From: Turbatrix aceti
Taxonomy: Eukaryota > Nematoda > Chromadorea > Rhabditida > Panagrolaimidae
Assembly (NCBI GenBank): GCA_963969345.1
Contig: OZ017766.1
Location: forward strand, 10,230,001-10,294,000
DNA: 64,000 nt
Direction: 5' to 3'
Within the stretch, counting starts at the first letter, position 1. Every line of letters begins with the position of its first letter. Of the stretch, positions 60,514-64,000 are shown piece by piece. The translations under genes and the position numbers were made by a program. The notes under the pieces were generated by a model. It searched no databases and was not told where the DNA came from. It saw only the letters and a list, made by a program, of their open reading frames with translations.

Positions 60514-63500
60514 TCACTGATAAGGAGGGTAGTGCATTTGCTGTTGCTGCTGCGGAATTTGTTGATTCTGGTATGACTGGTAAAATTGAGCATACTGTTG
60601 GTACTGCATCATCGCGGCGTAGTACTGCTGTTGTTGTTGTTGTTGTTGCTGTTGCATCGCCATCATGGTCTGCGGATTGCCATAGACATTGTTGTAGACC
60701 GACTGGGGATTACTGTAGACGGCCGGCTGAGAGGTTGATGGCATCTGGTAGGCCGGTTGCTGCTGTTGCTGCGGCTGGGGTTGGAGTTCCTGCCGGGGTG
60801 GGGGTGGAGGATGCTGCTGCAGTTGGGGTACCGGAGATGAATTGAACCGTGGAATGGCCGCTGCAGGTGAGCGGGTACCTTCAACGTGGAGAGAAGAATT
60901 GGACCGATTGACCACAGATTGGTTGGGGGAAGAGTCAAAAGTCATCGATGCATCCGAAAATCCCGAATCCAAACTGTCATCTTCGGTTCCGATTGTCGAG
61001 TATCTCGGTTCTTCGATCACCTGGCCAGGTAAACCTCCACGTCCGGAAGTGTTGAACTTGTAGACGAATTTGGTACGGTAGACGATTCCATCTTGACGGA
61101 CGAGAAGGACAGGTAAGAGAGGTAAATCCTGTCCATTCTGAATATCCGGAAAATCGATTTGATGCTTGAGGCAGTGTTCCGTGTATTCTTCAGTCGTCGG
61201 CAGAACACTCAGAATACAGTTGGTCGATCGGAAATTGGTCATTGTATCCAGAGATGTCCAGGAACCAATCCAGACGCTGATCGATTGCCGAAAATCAGTT
61301 CCGATCGCTTCAATCCAGAGTCTGCCGTTGATTCGGTTTGTGGATATGCGTTCCACGAACGGGCATGGCATGATGGGTTCGGCGAGATGCGGGTTCGGGA
61401 CGAGGGGAGCGAAGGTGTACGAGTCGTTTTCGACGGAGACAATCGTCCACTTGAAAGTGTCGTCGACGACGTGCGAGTAGTTGTCGTAGGTTTGGATGGC
61501 CTAAAAAGTATTGTAAAAAATACAGTCACATTTTTTTATCGTAAAAATTTTTTTGAACCGGAAAAAAAGAAAAAATAATTATCACAAAAAAACACAATTT
61601 TTTAAAAGTACCGTAATTTTTTGAAAGAAACCCGGCAAAAATTGTACCGTAAAAAAATAAAAACCAAAAACAAATTTTGACAAAAAAAACGCTTTTCTGG
61701 CAAAAAAAAATTTTTGCACCAAAAATTTTACTTTTTTAAACGAATTTTTTTTTGCTAAATTTTATGTATTTTTTTAACTCAAAAATTTTTTTTTATTTTA
61801 AAAGTACAGTAACTTAAAAAAAATTTACGTAAATATTTGAAATGCGAAATGTATCAAAAAATAGAAAAATTTTAAAATCCGAAAAAAATACGGTAACAAA
61901 AAAATTAAAAAATTTGAATTACGGTAACTTTTTCCTAAATAATTTTTTTTGTCAAAAATAAAAACTCACATCTTTCCTGACACACGGTGACACCTGGGGA
62001 CCCTTGATGCTCCCGCCAGGGCACAGGTACTCTCCGCCTTTGCTCTCGACGAACAACTCGAGCGCGCAGGCATGCATTTGACTGACCGGTTCGTCGCCGG
62101 ACACCGAAAACTCCGCCAAAACGTGTCCAGCCGAAGACTTTGAATTCGTCGCCGTGACTCGTCTGATCCGCATGACAGGAAGCTGATAGCCGGTTTCGCA
62201 GTGAACAAGTCGGATAAAGCTGCCGTACGTAATGTTTCCCTCGATGAAGGAAAACTGACTGGTCTGGGGATTTTCGCCTTCTTCGACAGCGTAGATGTCG
62301 AAAACTGACCAATAACTTGTATCGGACGTAAAAGCGCAGGTAGCTTCGTCAAAAGCCATGTGCCGGGTTGTCTGGGTCTGGGCTTTGGATCGGGAGTAAA
62401 AAGCCACTTTTGATCCCGATCGGACAGAAATATGATCCTGGCATCCCGCCTTGTCGATGGCTTTCTTGGATTTTGAAGGCTTGGAGACAATCTTCATTCG
62501 GTGGGTGGTCAGCTTGCCAAACCCAAAATCGTTCCTCGCTCCGACTTTTCCGGCAAGCTCGATGCCAAGCTTCATCGTTGTGAACTGCCGTGTCGAGAGT
62601 GTGCAAGTCCGGAGAGATTGCGCGCCGTAGAATCCAACCTTCGTGCTGTACTTTTGTTCAAAGCCGAACGTATCCGCTACTCCGTCCTGACCGATGAGTT
62701 TGACAGAAAAGTCTTCGTCAATTTTGAGGTTTCCCATGAAGTGCATGCAATTTGAGTCGACGTTATGCATCTTGCAGATTGCATTCTTTAGGTAGTTCCA
62801 GCCAAAGCCGTGGAGCTCGACTCGGGGATTGGGGCATGCGTAACTGAAAAAAATGCAATTTTTAAAATACGGGTAAAAAGTAACAAAATAGTGGCAAAAA
62901 ATGTTATTCCTAGAAAGTGGAGTAACAAAGAAAAGATATCGTTACTCAAAAAAACAGGAGTAATACTATAGCAATTGTCAAATGTTATGCAGCGCACCAA
63001 ACGTATCAAAACAGTGACAAAAGTTGTTACTCGCAAAATCCGAAGTAACAAAATAACGCTAAAAAATGTTACTCCCAAAAACGGAAGTTATAAAACAGCG
63101 AATTTCAAATGTTATTCAGCGCACCTAAAGTAACAAAATAGGCCAAAAAAGTGTTACTCGCGAAATGAAACGTAATAAAATAGAGCAAAAAAGTGTTATT
63201 CGAAAGAAGTAAGGCAATAAAATAACGTCAAGAAACGTTACTCGTGAAAAGTAACATAATGCGTGCATTTGATCGTAACTCAGATAACAAGACAACTACA
63301 GTATTACAGGCATTACGGTAATTTTTAGGTAACTTTTTGTGTAAAAATGTGCGTAACAGCAACTCTCGAATGTTATCTGCGAATGCAAAATGATGGTTTT
63401 GGAAAAAAAACCGTTACTTGCAGAAAACAATCGATACGTTGGTTTTTGGACGCAAGTTGCAGTTCACAAAAAGTATGGACTTATCGGCAAAAAAGACAGA

Positions 63501-64000
63501 AACCGCAAAAGGCATACGATACATTTTCTACGATAAATATGAAAAAAATGGCATTTTGAAATTGAAACAACGTGCAAGCGTAAAATAACATTTTTGGCCA
63601 AAATATTCGTCGCAAAAAAAGATCGTAATATCGATTTTTGAAGTGAATGTGCGCTGATCAGCGTTTGTTGGCCGTAAAAAATCGTATTAAAAAAAACTAA
63701 CCGTTTCTCGTTACCGTAACTCTTCTGTATCGCTTTAGGATAGGCGAAAACAACGGTGCAATTTCTGGCGATGGGTTGAATGAGGTACTCGACGATCATC
63801 TGTGGCGTAATCATCTGTTGCAGACACGGGAGTTCGTTTTCTGGAGAAACTGGAAGAATCAGTTGTTGTTGATGCTGTTGTGGTTGCAATTGTGGATGAT
63901 GTTGTTCCGGGAGATAACCGACAAACTGTTGTTGTTGCTGCTGGGGATATGCATAAGACGATCCGGAAGCCATCATCAATCCAGGATCATCGTAACGAAC
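60514..64000 (-). CDS. Divergent CSL (Su(H)/RBPJ/LAG-1) family transcription factor, 5' partial
   Basis: Exons on the minus strand: window edge (64000)-63702, 62843-61970 and 61500-60514; phases agree. Conserved CSL features in order are AIQKSYGNEKR and CPNPRVELHGFGW (N-terminal Rel-like domain), MKIVSKPSKSKKA, the beta-trefoil region SGSKVAFYSRSKAQTQTTRH, ITYGSFIRLVHCETGYQLP, DEPVSQMHACALELF, DDTFKWTIVSVENDSYTF, and the C-terminal Ig-like domain PVLLVRQDGIVYRTKFVY. CSL proteins bind TGGGAA-type sites and switch Notch targets. Unusual points are divergent trefoil residues, a Gln/His-rich N-terminus, and a ~130-residue C-terminal extension with a polyglutamine run. The reading frame is open at the window edge, so the start is not seen. 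It may be a second CSL paralogue rather than the canonical LAG-1. Confidence 0.85.
60625..60660 (-). repeat. Polyglutamine-encoding CAG/CAA run
   Basis: Runs of TGTTGTTG on the plus strand encode consecutive glutamines in the C-terminal extension of the CSL-like protein. Confidence 0.85.
62870..63280 (-). repeat. 43-bp palindromic-monomer repeat, copy 17 (CSL-like intron 1)
   Basis: One of the most complete copies: CCTAGAAAGTGG, CAAAAAAACAGG, GCAGCGCACCAAAC, CGCAAAATCCGA, CCCAAAAACGGA, TCAGCGCACCTAA and CGCGAAATGAAA monomers in order. Confidence 0.9.

Overview
The window is nuclear DNA of a nematode. Protein-coding genes are split by GT-AG introns with a T-rich TTTTCAG-type acceptor, introns and spacers are A/T-rich and full of TTACGGTA-like motifs, and there is a cluster of nematode-type supplementary nuclear receptors. 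The species cannot be named; a chromadorean, probably rhabditid-grade worm is the best guess. A 200-N placeholder gap (23559-23758) shows that this is a draft assembly.

The left half (1-37 kb) is a gene-dense housekeeping block: TPR nucleoporin 3' end (+), ESCRT-I subunit MVB12 (-), proteasome lid subunit RPN5/PSMD12 (-), METTL2-type tRNA m3C methyltransferase (+), NSUN5 rRNA m5C methyltransferase (+), a secreted mucin-like protein (+), succinyl-CoA ligase alpha (+), a membrane-anchored serine beta-lactamase-fold protein (+), COG4 (-), RPB8 (+) and a small single-pass membrane protein (-). Two head-to-head pairs (RPN5/METTL2 and COG4/RPB8) look like bidirectional promoters. Seventeen patches of one repeat occur in the introns and spacers of this block and of the CSL gene at the right end. 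The repeat is built from 42-43 bp palindromic monomers kept in a fixed order.

The 5.3-kb last intron of COG4 holds a tRNA-Arg(ACG) gene cut in two by a 1836-bp palindromic element with a 9-bp target duplication, followed by a second palindromic element that carries a third inside it. From 37 to 60 kb there is accessory DNA: five paralogous nuclear-receptor genes, an SLC17-type transporter, and at least five more palindromic or terminal-inverted-repeat elements. One receptor has a 17-bp frameshift deletion. Its inverted-duplicate partner is interrupted in the zinc-finger exon by a 3359-bp element inserted at TA.

The right end (60.5-64 kb) is a divergent CSL/Su(H)/RBPJ-family transcription factor on the minus strand, with glutamine-rich ends, running off the window. 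Exon coordinates below were assembled by reading splice sites and phases by eye; no computation or database search was possible.
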